DNA from: Sacculina carcini
Lineage: Eukaryota; Arthropoda; Thecostraca; Sacculinidae
NCBI GenBank assembly: GCA_916048095.2
Contig: OU696595.1
Coordinates: 1,229,795 to 1,293,794 of the forward strand
Direction of reading: 5' to 3'
Length of the DNA: 64,000 bases
The stretch's first letter is position 1. Each line of letters opens with the position of its first letter. Below the pieces are notes generated by a model that saw only the letters and a list, made by a program, of their open reading frames with translations, had not been told where the DNA came from and did not search any database. This document shows, in pieces, positions 1 through 10,599 of this stretch. A program made the position numbers and the translations under genes.

Positions 1-671
1 TATTTAATTCATAAACATATTGCAAATTAAAAAATAAAACAGATATACTCATTAAAATCTTACTCAATTGAAAAGTCTAAGTTCAATTATATTTTTTGAC
101 AACATATTTTCCTTCAGCCCGTCTCATATTTAAACCCGCCCGTCGTGCTGAACAATTTATAAAATAAAATGCATATTCAATCCATAAAATAAAATGCATA
201 TTCAATCCATAAAATAAACTGAATACAAATTAAAAAGCAAAACATTTAACATTTTCCCTCGAACAGCCTCATATTTAAACCCGCCCGTCGTGCGGAACAA
301 TTAAGCCCCAACACCAATGGTTCTTTATATATAAACCAACTAATGACAACTAACTAACTAATATTCAAATGGTTCTTTATTATATAATAATGGTTTTTTA
401 TTTAATGGTTCTAATGGTACAATAATTCAGTAGTTTACTTTGTTCCCAGTAGCATTTTACCCGCCCGTCGTGCGGAACAATTAAGCCCCTGATCTATACC
501 ATTGAACCCGCGCAATTATGTCACCTCATATTCAAGCATACACACACAGACAGACAGATAATTTCTTCTTTATGTATATATATACCATTGAACCTGCGCA
601 ATTATGTCACCTCATATTCAAGCATACATACACAGACAGACAGATAATTTCTTCTTTATGTATATATATAT
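1..671 (-). mobile_element. Helitron-like unit, truncated by window edge
   Basis: This is the right-hand part of a unit. It carries hairpin modules with CCCGCCCGTCGTGCGG near 134, 280 and 460. It ends in two copies of a stretch running from 'cctgatctataccattgaac' like sequence through GACA repeats to 'ttcttctttatg' and TATATA. This right end differs from the GGATCTCTTTT type and may be a second 5'-end subfamily. No coding sequence is seen. Confidence 0.45.
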
Positions 672-823
672 GGCATTAATACCCGCCCGTTGTGCGGAGC
701 AATTCATACAATCAAGCAAATCATGAACCATTTGAAAAAATGAACTAAAAACACTTTTTTTAAACCCACCCGTCGTGCGGAACAATTCATACAATAAAAT
801 TCATATCAAAGCGAATTAGTTGT

Positions 824-907
824 TTAGGTTAGGTTAGGTTAGTTAGGTTAGGTTAGGTTAGGTTAGGTTAGGTTAGGTTAGGTTAGGTTAGGTAACCTAA
901 CCTAACC
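824..907 (+). repeat. Head-to-head telomere-type repeat (TTAGG)n/(CCTAA)n
   Basis: Thirteen full TTAGG units and one shortened TTAG run from 824 to 892. They are followed directly by AACCTAACCTAACC, which is the same repeat in the opposite orientation. TTAGG is the canonical telomere unit of most arthropods. The 5'-TTAGG then CCTAA-3' order is the order expected at an end-to-end fusion. A short hairpin-forming simple repeat is the alternative. Confidence 0.8.
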
Positions 908-979
908 AGTAGTATATTCCTGTGTAATCGCAAGTGCGCATAATAGCTGTCAAATTGGCAATATGTCCATTTGACTTTA

Positions 980-1800
980 CACCGCCGTAACTTCCTTCAG
1001 ATACACTTTGGAAAATTAAGAATTATACCGTATTGTAGAAAACAAACTTTCCAGCACAATGGTATAATTTATTTTTATGTGTAACAAATAGTTCTTGAGA
1101 AATAGGTAGAAAAATGAATTAATTTTAGTCGCACGGTGTTCAAGTGTAATTTTGGATGTATTTGAGAATTTTTCCAATTTTACACGTTTTTTGTATCATT
1201 TGTGGGTATAAATTATAGCGTTTCTTGTAGAACACAAAATTATCTACACAATAGTATAATTTTTATAGCTGTACCATTGCTGGTTTATGAGGAATAGATA
1301 GGGGAATATTTACCAAAACATTCACGGTTTCCAGTGCTAATTTTGCATTTTTGACTTTGTCATTTTGACTTCACACCGCCGTGACTTTTTTTTAATACAC
1401 TTTGGAAAATTAAAAATTATACCGTGTTGTAGCAAACAAAATTCCCAGCATGATGGTATTATTTATTTAGTTGTGTGATAATTAGTTTTTGATACATAGA
1501 GAAAAAAGTATAGAAAATCGGACGCGTGGAGTATAAATATAATTTTGAATATAGATTGAAATTTTGTCATGTTTACATCTTTTATGTTCTATTTTTGGAT
1601 ATGAATTATAACCTATCTTGTAGAACAGAAAATTCTCTACACAGTGGTATAATCTGTTTGGCTGTACCATTTCTGGTTTATGAGGAGTAGATGGCAGAGC
1701 ATTGACCACAATTTTCGCATTTTTCAGGGTTCATTTTGTCTTTTCACCGCTTTAACTTTTTTTTATTTCATTTTTTAAATTTAAAATTTAATCTAAAGTG
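980..1800. repeat. About 390-bp monomers built of 190-bp half-repeats
   Basis: Recurring marks are CACCGCCGTAACTT and TTGTAGAA(A/C)ACAAA followed by a conserved GGTATAAT. TTGTAGA occurs near 1,033, 1,224, 1,427, 1,618 and 1,797, so the basic step is about 190 bp and the pair about 390 bp. The same monomers recur near 2,360-3,600, 6,367-7,190, 7,745-9,790, 11,700-13,260, 16,659-18,200 and 33,179. No open frame is conserved. Confidence 0.75.
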
Positions 1801-1973
1801 TAGACAAAAAAAATTTCCAACGTGATGGTATAAATTGTTAGCGGGTAGGCTGAGTGGTGGCCGAATAATAGCTGATAGAAAATGGACCAAGGAGGGTCGA
1901 ACACACACACAGACACACACACACACACAGACACACAGAGGATCTCTTTTATATATATATAGATATATATATA

Positions 1974-3759
1974 GCATTAAAACCCGCCCGTTGTGCGGAG
2001 CAATTCATAACACTTCAGATACACTTTGGAAAATTCAGATACACCTTGGAAAATTAAGAATAATACCGTGTTGTAGAAATCAAAATTTCTAGCACGATGG
2101 TATAATTAATTTTAATGTATGACAAACAGTTCCTGAGAAATGGGTAGAAAAATGAATAAATTTTAGTCACCCGGTGTTCAAGTGTAATTTTGGATGTACT
2201 TGAGAATTTTGCCAATTTTACACGTTTTTTGTATCATTTGTGGGTATAAATTATAGCTTATCTTGTAGAACACAAAATTATCTACATAGTAGTATATTCC
2301 TGTGTAATCGCAAGTGCGCATAATAGCTGTCAAATTGGCAATATGTCCTTTTGAATTTACACCGCCGTAACTTCCTTTAGATACACTTTGCAAAATTACA
2401 AATTATACCGTATTGTAGAAAACAAAATTTCTAGCACGATGGTATAATTTATTTGTATGGAAAACTACAAATTTGGAAAATTACAAATTACAAATTATAC
2501 CGTATTGTAGAAAACAAGATTTCTAGCACGATGGTATAATTAATTTTAATGTATGACAAACAGTTCCTGAGAAATGGGTAGAAAAATGAATTAATTTTAG
2601 TCACCCGGTGTTCAAGTGTAATTTTGGATGTATTTGAGAATTTTGCCAATTTTACACGTTTTTTGTATCATTTGTGGGTATAAATTATACATTTTCTTGT
2701 AGAACACAAAATTCTCTACACAGTAGTATATTCCTGTGTAATCGCAAGTGCGCATAATAGCTGTCAAATTGGCAATATGTCCATTTGACTTTACACCGCC
2801 GTAACTTCCTTCAGATACACTTTGGAAAATTAAGAATTATACCGTATTGTAGAAAACAAACTTTCCAGCACAATGGTATAATTTATTTTTATGTGTAACA
2901 AATAGTTCTTGAGAAATAGGTAGAAAAATGAATTAATTTTAGTCGCACGGTGTTCAAGTGTAATTTTGGATGTATTTGAGAATTTTTCCAATTTTACACG
3001 TTTTTTGTATCATTTGTGGGTATAAATTATAGCGTTTCTTGTAGAAAACATAATTTTCTACACAATAGTATAATTTTTATAACTGTAACTCTGCTTGTTT
3101 AAGAGGAATAGATAGCGGAATATTGACCAAAATATTCGCGTTTTTCAGTGCCTTTTTGACTTTGTCATTTTGACTTCACACCGCCGTAACTTTTTCTTAA
3201 TACGCTCTGGAAAATTAAAATTTATACCGTGCTGTAGAAAACAAAATTTTCAGCATGATGGTAATATTTATTTAGATGTGTGATGTTTAGTTGTTGAGAA
3301 ATAGAGAAAAAAGTACAGAAAATTGGACGCGTCGAGCTTAAATATAATTTTGAATGTAGACTGAAATTTTGTCATTTTTACATATTTTATATTTAATTTT
3401 TGGATATTACTTATAGCCTATCGCGTAGAACAGAATATTCTCTACACAGTGGTATAATCTGTTTGGCTGTACCATTTCTGGTTTATGAGGAGTAGATGTA
3501 GGAATATTGACCAAAATTTTCGCATTTTTCAGGGTTCATTTTGTTTTTTCACCGCTATAACTTTTTTTGATTTCATTTTTGAAATTTAAAATTTAATCTA
3601 AAGTGTAGAAAAGGAAATTTCCAACGTGATGGTATAAATTGTTAGCGGGTAGGCTGAGTGGTGGCCGAATAATAGCTGATAGAAAATGGACCAAGGAGGG
3701 TCGAACACACACACACAGACACACACACACACACAGAGGATCTCTTTTGTATATATAGA
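1974..3759 (-). mobile_element. Helitron-like unit ending at exact head-to-tail junction
   Basis: The left edge TAGCATTAAAACCCGCCCG follows (TA)n. The right end TATATATAGA finishes at 3,759 and the next base begins CTAG (3,760-3,763) with no spacer. The internal 390-bp monomers match 7,361-9,949, except for the roughly 820-bp gap at 2,460. Confidence 0.55.
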
Positions 3760-3770
3760 CTAGCATTAAA
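2474..3770. repeat. Segmental duplication A, continuation (matches about 8,666-9,960)
   Basis: After the gap at 2,460 the similarity to the second copy resumes with an offset of about 6,190. It runs through the CA tract and the CTAG junction. The copies then part again: an 80-bp insert at 3,771-3,850 repeats the CTAGCATTAAA edge. Confidence 0.85.
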
Positions 3771-3839
3771 ACATTAGAATTAGCATATATGAATGACTAA
3801 ATGAATTTATATTTATATATAATTTCTTTTATATTTATA
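3760..3839 (-). mobile_element. Truncated Helitron-like 3'-end fragment
   Basis: Eighty bases begin with CTAGCATTAAAAC but lack the GC hairpin. They continue in AT-rich sequence to a second CTAGCATTAAAACCCG edge at 3,840. The sister copy at 9,950 has the hairpin immediately, so this is an insertion or a broken end. Confidence 0.4.
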
Positions 3840-4156
3840 CTAGCATTAAAACCCGCCCGTTGTGCGGAGGAATTCATAAAATGGAATTAATATTCATAAA
3901 AATTCATATTCATAAAAAATATTCCAAATTAAAAAAGAAAATGAAAACTCATAAGTGTCTTACTCAATAGAAAAGTCCAAGTGTGAATATTTTTATTTTT
4001 ATTTTGACATAATATTTTCCCTCAACCCGCCTCATATATAAACCAACCCATTGTGCGGAATAATTCAGAACACAAACACGTAACAAACAATGAAAATCCT
4101 AGCATGTAAACTCGCCCGTCGTGCGAAACAGTTCATACTATTAAATTTGTATTCGA

Positions 4157-4190
<34 letters not shown>

Positions 4191-4216
4191 ACACAGAGGA
4201 TCTCTTTTATATATAT

Positions 4217-4219
<3 letters not shown>
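3840..4219 (-). mobile_element. Short Helitron-like unit (about 380 bp)
   Basis: It starts with CTAGCATTAAAACCCGCCCG at 3,840, has a second hairpin module near 4,110, then a (CA)n tract at about 4,157-4,198, and ends in TCTCTTTTATATATATAGA at 4,219. It is the shortest unit in the window with both termini. Confidence 0.55.

Positions 4220-4277
<58 letters not shown>
4220..4277. repeat. (TA)n microsatellite between two units
   Basis: A pure TA run separates a right end (GA at 4,218-4,219) from the next left end (CTAG at 4,278-4,281). It is either the target in which the units inserted or an expanded spacer. Confidence 0.9.
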
Positions 4278-4278
<1 letters not shown>

Positions 4279-4788
4279 TAGCATTTAAACCCGCCCGTTG
4301 TGCGGAACAATTCATAAAACTAAATTCATATTTAATTAGTAAACATATTGCAAATTAAAACAACATATTGCAAATAGATTATAGTAAATCCATAGAAATC
4401 CTAATCAATTGAAAAGTCTAAATTTAATTATTTTGTATTGTTATTTTGACAAAATACTATCCCTGAACCTGCCTCATATTTAAGCCTGCCCGTCGTGTGG
4501 AATAATTCAGAACTCGAACACGATCCGCTCTGGACCTTGAAGTCAAATTCGTTAGTTTTGTATATGAACTCGTTTTACACGGTGAAATTAAACGTTATAT
4601 TGTCTACAGTTGATGCCCCCGGGAAATTATTATCTCATAAACATGATCCATCGCTTCGTTCACGTTTGAAGCCCCTGATCAATACCATTGAGCCCGCGCA
4701 GTTAGGTCACCTCGTATTCAAGCATACACGCACACAGACAGACAGATAATTTCTTTTATATTTATATATAATTTCTTTTATATTTATA
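4278..4788 (-). mobile_element. Helitron-like unit, GACA/TTTCTTTTATAT end type
   Basis: It begins with CTAGCATTTAAACCCGCCCG and contains the 'gaacacgatccgctctgg' module from about 4,500. It ends with CACACAGACAGACAG and a doubled ATAATTTCTTTTATAT stretch before the next CTAG at 4,789. There is no coding content. Confidence 0.5.
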
Positions 4789-5336
4789 CTAGCATTAAAA
4801 CCCGCCCGTTGTGCGGAGGAATTCATAAAATGGAATTAATATTCATAAAAATTCATATTCATAAAAAATATTCCAAATTAAAAAAGAAAATGAAAACTCA
4901 TAAGTGTCTTACTCAATAGAAAAGTCCAAGTGTGAATATTTTTATTTTTATTTTGACATAATATTTTCCCTCAACCCGCCTCATATATAAACCAACCCAT
5001 TGTGCGGAATAATTCAGAACACAAACACGTAACAAACAATGAAAATCCTAGCATGTAAACTCGCCCGTCGTGCGAAACAGTTCATACTATTAAATTTGTA
5101 TTCAATTCATGAGAGAAAAGGAATATGAATTAAAAAAGAGTTGAGTAAACCCATACAAAAGTCTAAATTTCTATATTTTCATATTTATTTTCACAAAATA
5201 GTTTGCCTAAACCGCCTCATATTTATACATGCCCGTCGTGCTGAATAATTCAGAACTCAGACACGAAACAATGAAAAATGACTACACTTTTTCATCATAA
5301 TGTTTCCAAAATATTTTAATAACTTAATATCACCGT
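4789..5336 (-). mobile_element. Helitron-like unit repeating the 3,840 sequence
   Basis: The first 300 bp match 3,840-4,130 and 9,950-10,240 closely. Hairpin modules lie near 4,800, 5,058 and 5,230. The next left edge CTAGCATTGAAACCCG starts at 5,337 after CACCGT, without TA flanks. Confidence 0.5.
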
Positions 5337-6058
5337 CTAGCATTGAAACCCGCCAGTTGTGCGGAGCAATTCATAAGATGAAATTCATATTTAATTCATA
5401 AACATATTGCAAATTAAAAAATAAAACAGATATACTCATTAAAATCTTACTCAATTGAAAAGTCTAAATTCAATTATATTTTTTGACAACATATTTTCCT
5501 TCAGCCCGTCTCATATTTAAACCCGCCCGTCGTGCTGAACAATTTATAAAATAAAATGCATATTCAATCCATAAAATAAAATGCATATTCAATCCATAAA
5601 ATAAACTGAATACAAATTAAAAAGCAAAACATTTAACATTTTCCCTCGAACAGCCTCATATTTAAACCCGCCCGTCGTGCGGAACAATTAAGCCCCAACA
5701 CCAATGGTTCTTTATATATAAACCAACTAATGACAACTAACTAACTAATATTCAAATGGTTCTTTATTATATAATAATGGTTTTTTATTTAATGGTTCTA
5801 ATGGTACAATAATTCAGTAGTTTACTTTGTTCCCAGTAGCATTTTACCCGCCCGTCGTGCGGAACAATTAAGCCCCTGATCTATACCATTGAACCCGCGC
5901 AATTATGTCACCTCATATTCAAGCATACACACACAGACAGACAGATAATTTCTTCTTTATGTATATATATACCATTGAACCTGCGCAATTATGTCACCTC
6001 ATATTCAAGCATACATACACAGACAGACAGATAATTTCTTCTTTATGTATATATATAT
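5337..6058 (-). mobile_element. Helitron-like unit (second copy of 1-671)
   Basis: CTAG at 5,337-5,340 gives this unit a complete left end, which the first copy lacks because of the window edge. From 5,388 it repeats positions 1-671. Confidence 0.5.
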
Positions 6059-7350
6059 GGCATTAATACCCGCCCGTTGTGCGGAGCAATTCATACAATC
6101 AAGCAAATCATGAACCATTTGAAAAAATGAACTAAAAACACTTTTTTTAAACCCACCCGTCGTGCGGAACAATTCATACAATAAAATTCATATCAAAGCG
6201 AATTAGTTGTTTAGGTTAGGTTAGGTTAGTTAGGTTAGGTTAGGTTAGGTTAGGTTAGGTTAGGTTAGGTTAGGTTAGGTAACCTAACCTAACCAGTAGT
6301 ATATTCCTGTGTAATCGCAAGTGCGCATAATAGCTGTCAAATTGGCAATATGTCCATTTGACTTTACACCGCCGTAACTTCCTTCAGATACACTTTGGAA
6401 AATTAAGAATTATACCGTATTGTAGAAAACAAACTTTCCAGCACAATGGTATAATTTATTTTTATGTGTAACAAATAGTTCTTGAGAAATAGGTAGAAAA
6501 ATGAATTAATTTTAGTCGCACGGTGTTCAAGTGTAATTTTGGATGTATTTGAGAATTTTTCCAATTTTACACGTTTTTTGTATCATTTGTGGGTATAAAT
6601 TATAGCGTTTCTTGTAGAACACAAAATTATCTACACAATAGTATAATTTTTATAGCTGTACCATTGCTGGTTTATGAGGAATAGATAGGGGAATATTTAC
6701 CAAAACATTCACGGTTTCCAGTGCTAATTTTGCATTTTTGACTTTGTCATTTTGACTTCACACCGCCGTGACTTTTTTTTAATACACTTTGGAAAATTAA
6801 AAATTATACCGTGTTGTAGCAAACAAAATTCCCAGCATGATGGTATTATTTATTTAGTTGTGTGATAATTAGTTTTTGATACATAGAGAAAAAAGTATAG
6901 AAAATCGGACGCGTGGAGTATAAATATAATTTTGAATATAGATTGAAATTTTGTCATGTTTACATCTTTTATGTTCTATTTTTGGATATGAATTATAACC
7001 TATCTTGTAGAACAGAAAATTCTCTACACAGTGGTATAATCTGTTTGGCTGTACCATTTCTGGTTTATGAGGAGTAGATGGCAGAGCATTGACCACAATT
7101 TTCGCATTTTTCAGGGTTCATTTTGTCTTTTCACCGCTTTAACTTTTTTTTATTTCATTTTTTAAATTTAAAATTTAATCTAAAGTGTAGACAAAAAAAA
7201 TTTCCAACGTGATGGTATAAATTGTTAGCGGGTAGGCTGAGTGGTGGCCGAATAATAGCTGATAGAAAATGGACCAAGGAGGGTCGAACACACACACAGA
7301 CACACACACACACACAGACACACAGAGGATCTCTTTTATATATATATAGA
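6059..7350 (-). mobile_element. Helitron-like unit with TTAGG tract, copy 2
   Basis: It duplicates 672-1,963, including the decayed left edge, the monomers and the CA/TA right end with GA at 7,349-7,350. Confidence 0.55.
6211..6294 (+). repeat. Head-to-head TTAGG/CCTAA tract, copy 2
   Basis: It has the same unit count as 824-907, including the single shortened TTAG. It was therefore copied by the segmental duplication and did not arise separately. Confidence 0.8.
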
Positions 7351-7360
7351 TATATATATA

Positions 7361-9949
7361 GCATTAAAACCCGCCCGTTGTGCGGAGCAATTCATAACAC
7401 TTCAGATACACTTTGGAAAATTCAGATACACCTTGGAAAATTAAGAATAATACCGTGTTGTAGAAATCAAAATTTCTAGCACGATGGTATAATTAATTTT
7501 AATGTATGACAAACAGTTCCTGAGAAATGGGTAGAAAAATGAATAAATTTTAGTCACCCGGTGTTCAAGTGTAATTTTGGATGTACTTGAGAATTTTGCC
7601 AATTTTACACGTTTTTTGTATCATTTGTGGGTATAAATTATAGCTTATCTTGTAGAACACAAAATTATCTACATAGTAGTATATTCCTGTGTAATCGCAA
7701 GTGCGCATAATAGCTGTCAAATTGGCAATATGTCCTTTTGAATTTACACCGCCGTAACTTCCTTTAGATACACTTTGCAAAATTACAAATTATACCGTAT
7801 TGTAGAAAACAAAATTTCTAGCACGATGGTATAATTTATTTGTATGTGTAACAAATAGTTCCTGAGAAATAGGTAGAAAAATGAATTAATTTTAGTCGCC
7901 CGGTGTTCAAGTGTAATTTTGGATGTATTTGAGAATTTTGCCAATTTTACACGTTTTTTGTATCATTTGTGGGTATAAATTATAGCTTATCTTGTAGAAC
8001 ACAAAATTCTCTACACAGTAGTATGTTCCTGAGTAATCGCAAGTGCGTCAATTGTGATTAGACTTCAGTGAAATTAAATCAGTGTATATTCATGTGTAAT
8101 CGCCAGTGCGCATAATAGCTGTCAAATTGGCAACATGACATTTTGACTTTACACCGCCGTAACTTCCTTCAGATACACTTTGGATATTTAAGAATTATAC
8201 CGTATTGTAGAAACCAAAATTTCTAGCACGATGGTATAATTCATTTTAATGTGTCACAATTAGTTTTTGAGAAATAGGTAGAAAAATGAATAAATTTTAG
8301 TCACCCGGTGCTCAAGTGTAATTTTGGATGTATTTGAGAATTTTGCCAATTTTACACGTTTTTTGTATCATTTGTGGGTATACATTATACCTTTTCTTGT
8401 AGAACACAAAATTGTCTACACAGTAGTATATTCCGTTATTGAGGACAATAAAGCCTTTATATTCAGTATAGTGTAGCATTAATTAAACTGTACGCAATAA
8501 AACCACACCATCCATGCTTGGAGATAATATGATGAATTCTTAATTGTGATTGGGCTTCAGTGAAATTTAATCGGTGTATATTCCTGTGTAATCGCAAGTG
8601 CGCATAATAGCTGTCAAATTGGCAACATGATAATTTGACTTTACACCGCCGTAACTTCCTTCAGATACACTTTGGAAAATTACAAATTATACCGTATTGT
8701 AGAAAACAAGATTTCTAGCACGATGGTATAATTAATTTTAATGTATGACAAACAGTTCCTGAGAAATGGGTAGAAAAATGAATTAATTTTAGTCACCCGG
8801 TGTTCAAGTGTAATTTTGGATGTATTTGAGAATTTTGCCAATTTTACACGTTTTTTGTATCATTTGTGGGTATAAATTATACATTTTCTTGTAGAACACA
8901 AAATTCTCTACACAGTAGTATATTCCTGTGTAATCGCAAGTGCGCATAATAGCTGTCAAATTGGCAATATGTCCATTTGACTTTACACCGCCGTAACTTC
9001 CTTCAGATACACTTTGGAAAATTAAGAATTATACCGTATTGTAGAAAACAAACTTTCCAGCACAATGGTATAATTTATTTTTATGTGTAACAAATAGTTC
9101 TTGAGAAATAGGTAGAAAAATGAATTAATTTTAGTCGCACGGTGTTCAAGTGTAATTTTGGATGTATTTGAGAATTTTTCCAATTTTACACGTTTTTTGT
9201 ATCATTTGTGGGTATAAATTATAGCGTTTCTTGTAGAAAACATAATTTTCTACACAATAGTATAATTTTTATAACTGTAACTCTGCTTGTTTAAGAGGAA
9301 TAGATAGCGGAATATTGACCAAAATATTCGCGTTTTTCAGTGCCTTTTTGACTTTGTCATTTTGACTTCACACCGCCGTAACTTTTTCTTAATACGCTCT
9401 GGAAAATTAAAATTTATACCGTGCTGTAGAAAACAAAATTTTCAGCATGATGGTAATATTTATTTAGATGTGTGATGTTTAGTTGTTGAGAAATAGAGAA
9501 AAAAGTACAGAAAATTGGACGCGTCGAGCTTAAATATAATTTTGAATGTAGACTGAAATTTTGTCATTTTTACATATTTTATATTTAATTTTTGGATATT
9601 ACTTATAGTCTATCGCGTAGAACAGAATATTCTCTACACAGTGGTATAATCTGTTTGGCTGTACCATTTCTGGTTTATGAGGAGTAGATGTAGGAATATT
9701 GACCAAAATTTTCGCATTTTTCAGGGTTCATTTTGTTTTTTCACCGCTATAACTTTTTTTGATTTCATTTTTGAAATTTAAAATTTAATCTAAAGTGTAG
9801 AAAACGAAATTTCCAACGTGATGGTATAAATTGTTAGCGGGTAGGCTGAGTGGTGGCCGAATAATAGCTGATAGAAAATGGACCAAGGAGGGTCGAACAC
9901 ACACACACAGACACACACACACACAGAGGATCTCTTTTATATATATAGA
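7361..9949 (-). mobile_element. Helitron-like unit ending at exact CTAG junction, copy 2
   Basis: The left edge is TAGCATTAAAACCCGCCCG after TA. It contains about five to six 390-bp monomers (CACCGCCGT near 7,749, 8,152, 8,645, 8,983 and 9,371). The right end TTTTATATATATAGA stops at 9,949 and is followed at once by CTAG. It has the longest monomer run among the sister units. Confidence 0.55.
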
Positions 9950-10599
9950 CTAGCATTAAAACCCGCCCGTTGTGCGGAGGAATTCATAAAATGGAATTAA
10001 TATTCATAATAATTCATATTCATAAAAATATTCCAAATTAAAAAAGAAAATGAAAACTCATCAGTGTCTTACTCAATAGAAAAGTCCAAGTGTTAATATT
10101 TTTATTTTTATTTTGACATAATATTTTCCCTCAACCCGCCTCATATATAAACCAACCCATTGTGCGGAATAATTCAGAACACAAACACGTAACAAACAAT
10201 GAAAATCCTAGCATGTAAACCCGCCCGTCGTGCGAAACAGTTCATACTATTAAATTTGTATTCAATTCATGAGAGAAAAGGAATATGAATTAAAAAAGAG
10301 TTGAGTAAACCCATACAAAAGTCTAAATTTCTATATTTTCATATATATTTTCACAAAATAGTTTGCCTAAACCGCCTCATATTTATACATGCCCGTCGTG
10401 CTGAATAATTCAGAACTCGAACACGATCCGTTCTGCATCTTGAAGTCAAATCTATTGGTTTTGTGTATGGATTAATTCTACAGGGTAAATTGAACGTTCT
10501 ATTGTCTATAGTTGCTGCCCGCGGAACATTTTTATTTATAAAAAAAAAAACTTTTTTTAAATGAACCATTTGAAAAAATGATCTAAAAACACTTTTTTA

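Larger units (their letters stand above)
672..1963 (-). mobile_element. Helitron-like unit with TTAGG tract
   Basis: The unit starts at a decayed left edge (GGCATTAATACCCGCCCG) after TATATA and ends at GA 1,962-1,963 after TCTCTTTTATATATATATA. It holds the TTAGG/CCTAA tract, then about two 390-bp monomers marked by CACCGCCGT near 980 and 1,373 and a decayed third at 1,745. It ends with the CA-rich terminal segment. It is repeated at 6,059-7,350. Confidence 0.55.
1..2459. repeat. Segmental duplication A, copy 1 (offset 5,387 bp)
   Basis: This stretch matches 5,388-7,846 almost base for base, including the telomere-like run and the microsatellite lengths. One difference visible early is G at 81 against A in the second copy. 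The copies diverge after 2,459, where copy 1 lacks about 820 bp that are present at 7,847-8,670. The near identity points to a recent tandem duplication. Confidence 0.95.
5388..7846. repeat. Segmental duplication A, copy 2
   Basis: This is a near-identical copy of 1-2,459, shifted by 5,387 bp. It continues beyond 7,846 into about 820 bp of further 390-bp monomers that copy 1 lacks. Confidence 0.95.
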
